DNA of 13,500 nucleotides from assembly GCA_023414985.1 (NCBI GenBank), contig JAEZLY010000298.1, forward strand, positions 1 through 13,500. Reading direction: 5' to 3'. Below are positions 13,470 through 13,500 of the stretch, piece by piece; within the stretch, counting starts at the first letter, position 1; each line of letters starts with the position of its first letter. Source of the stretch: Bacillota bacterium (GTDB taxonomy: Bacteria; Bacillota; Clostridia; Lachnospirales; Lachnospiraceae). Both the position numbers and the translations under genes were made by a program. The notes below the pieces were generated by a model. The model searched no databases. It saw only the letters and a program-made list of their open reading frames with translations, and was not told the origin of the DNA.

Positions 13470-13500
13470 TGTACCCCCGAAAAAGCAAAATCTACCCCCA
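13470..13500. mobile_element. Possible terminus of an IS21-family insertion sequence (partial, runs off right edge)
   Basis: The sequence TGTACCCCCGAAAAAGC begins at 13470, and TACCCCC recurs at 13493-13499, exactly 21 bp after the first copy (13472-13478). IS21-family elements typically begin with TG and carry several short repeats of about 20 bp at each end that bind transposase. TGTACCCCC-like ends resemble those I recall from clostridial members. No transposase is in the window and the other end is not seen, so this is a tentative call from two repeat copies. Confidence 0.4.

Overview
The window looks like a chromosomal segment from an anaerobic Firmicute of the class Clostridia, most like Lachnospiraceae. 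The grounds are strong AGGAGG-type ribosome binding sites, some GTG and TTG starts, moderate G+C, and a gene repertoire typical of that group: a YesM/YesN-type two-component pair beside a lipoprotein solute-binding protein, a PadR plus HAAS-domain membrane gene pair, and an HD-GYP response regulator. This placement is inference from gene style; no rRNA or marker gene is present.

Layout. Positions 1-3987 (minus strand) hold a sugar-type sensing and uptake module: sensor kinase (2233-3987), AraC-type response regulator (1119-2228, 4 nt after the kinase) and the N-terminal 335 codons of a solute-binding lipoprotein (1-1005) that runs off the left edge. Positions 4079-4190 hold the kinase promoter and a two-level terminator for the next gene upstream. 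Positions 4199-4720 (minus) encode a small two-helix membrane protein, probably of the STM3941 family. It diverges from a PadR repressor (TTG start at 4953) and a HAAS-domain six-helix membrane protein (5285-6262). The divergent gap carries two separate operator-like systems: a perfect 10-bp palindrome over the minus-strand promoter, and three copies of a 13-bp motif over the PadR promoter and leader. A radical SAM enzyme (6371-7465) follows, then a convergent GNAT acetyltransferase (7482-8018, minus).

Positions 8237-12374 form an operon of a large membrane sensor kinase (dCache, HAMP, PAS, HisKA, HATPase) and a response regulator with DUF3369 and HD-GYP domains. This makes a plausible signal-to-cyclic-di-GMP-hydrolysis pathway. 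Inorganic pyrophosphatase (ppa, 12683-13219, minus) converges on it.

The most unusual feature fills the convergent gap between HD-GYP and ppa. Positions 12382-12670 fold almost entirely into one long irregular hairpin (289 bases), crowned by a compact three-way junction of two further hairpins. It could be an undescribed structured RNA, a palindromic MITE-like element, or an oversized bidirectional terminator. At the right edge, two pairs of direct repeats, each with a 21-bp period, lie upstream of ppa. The outer pair starts with TGTACCCCC and may be the terminus of an IS21-family insertion sequence continuing beyond the window.
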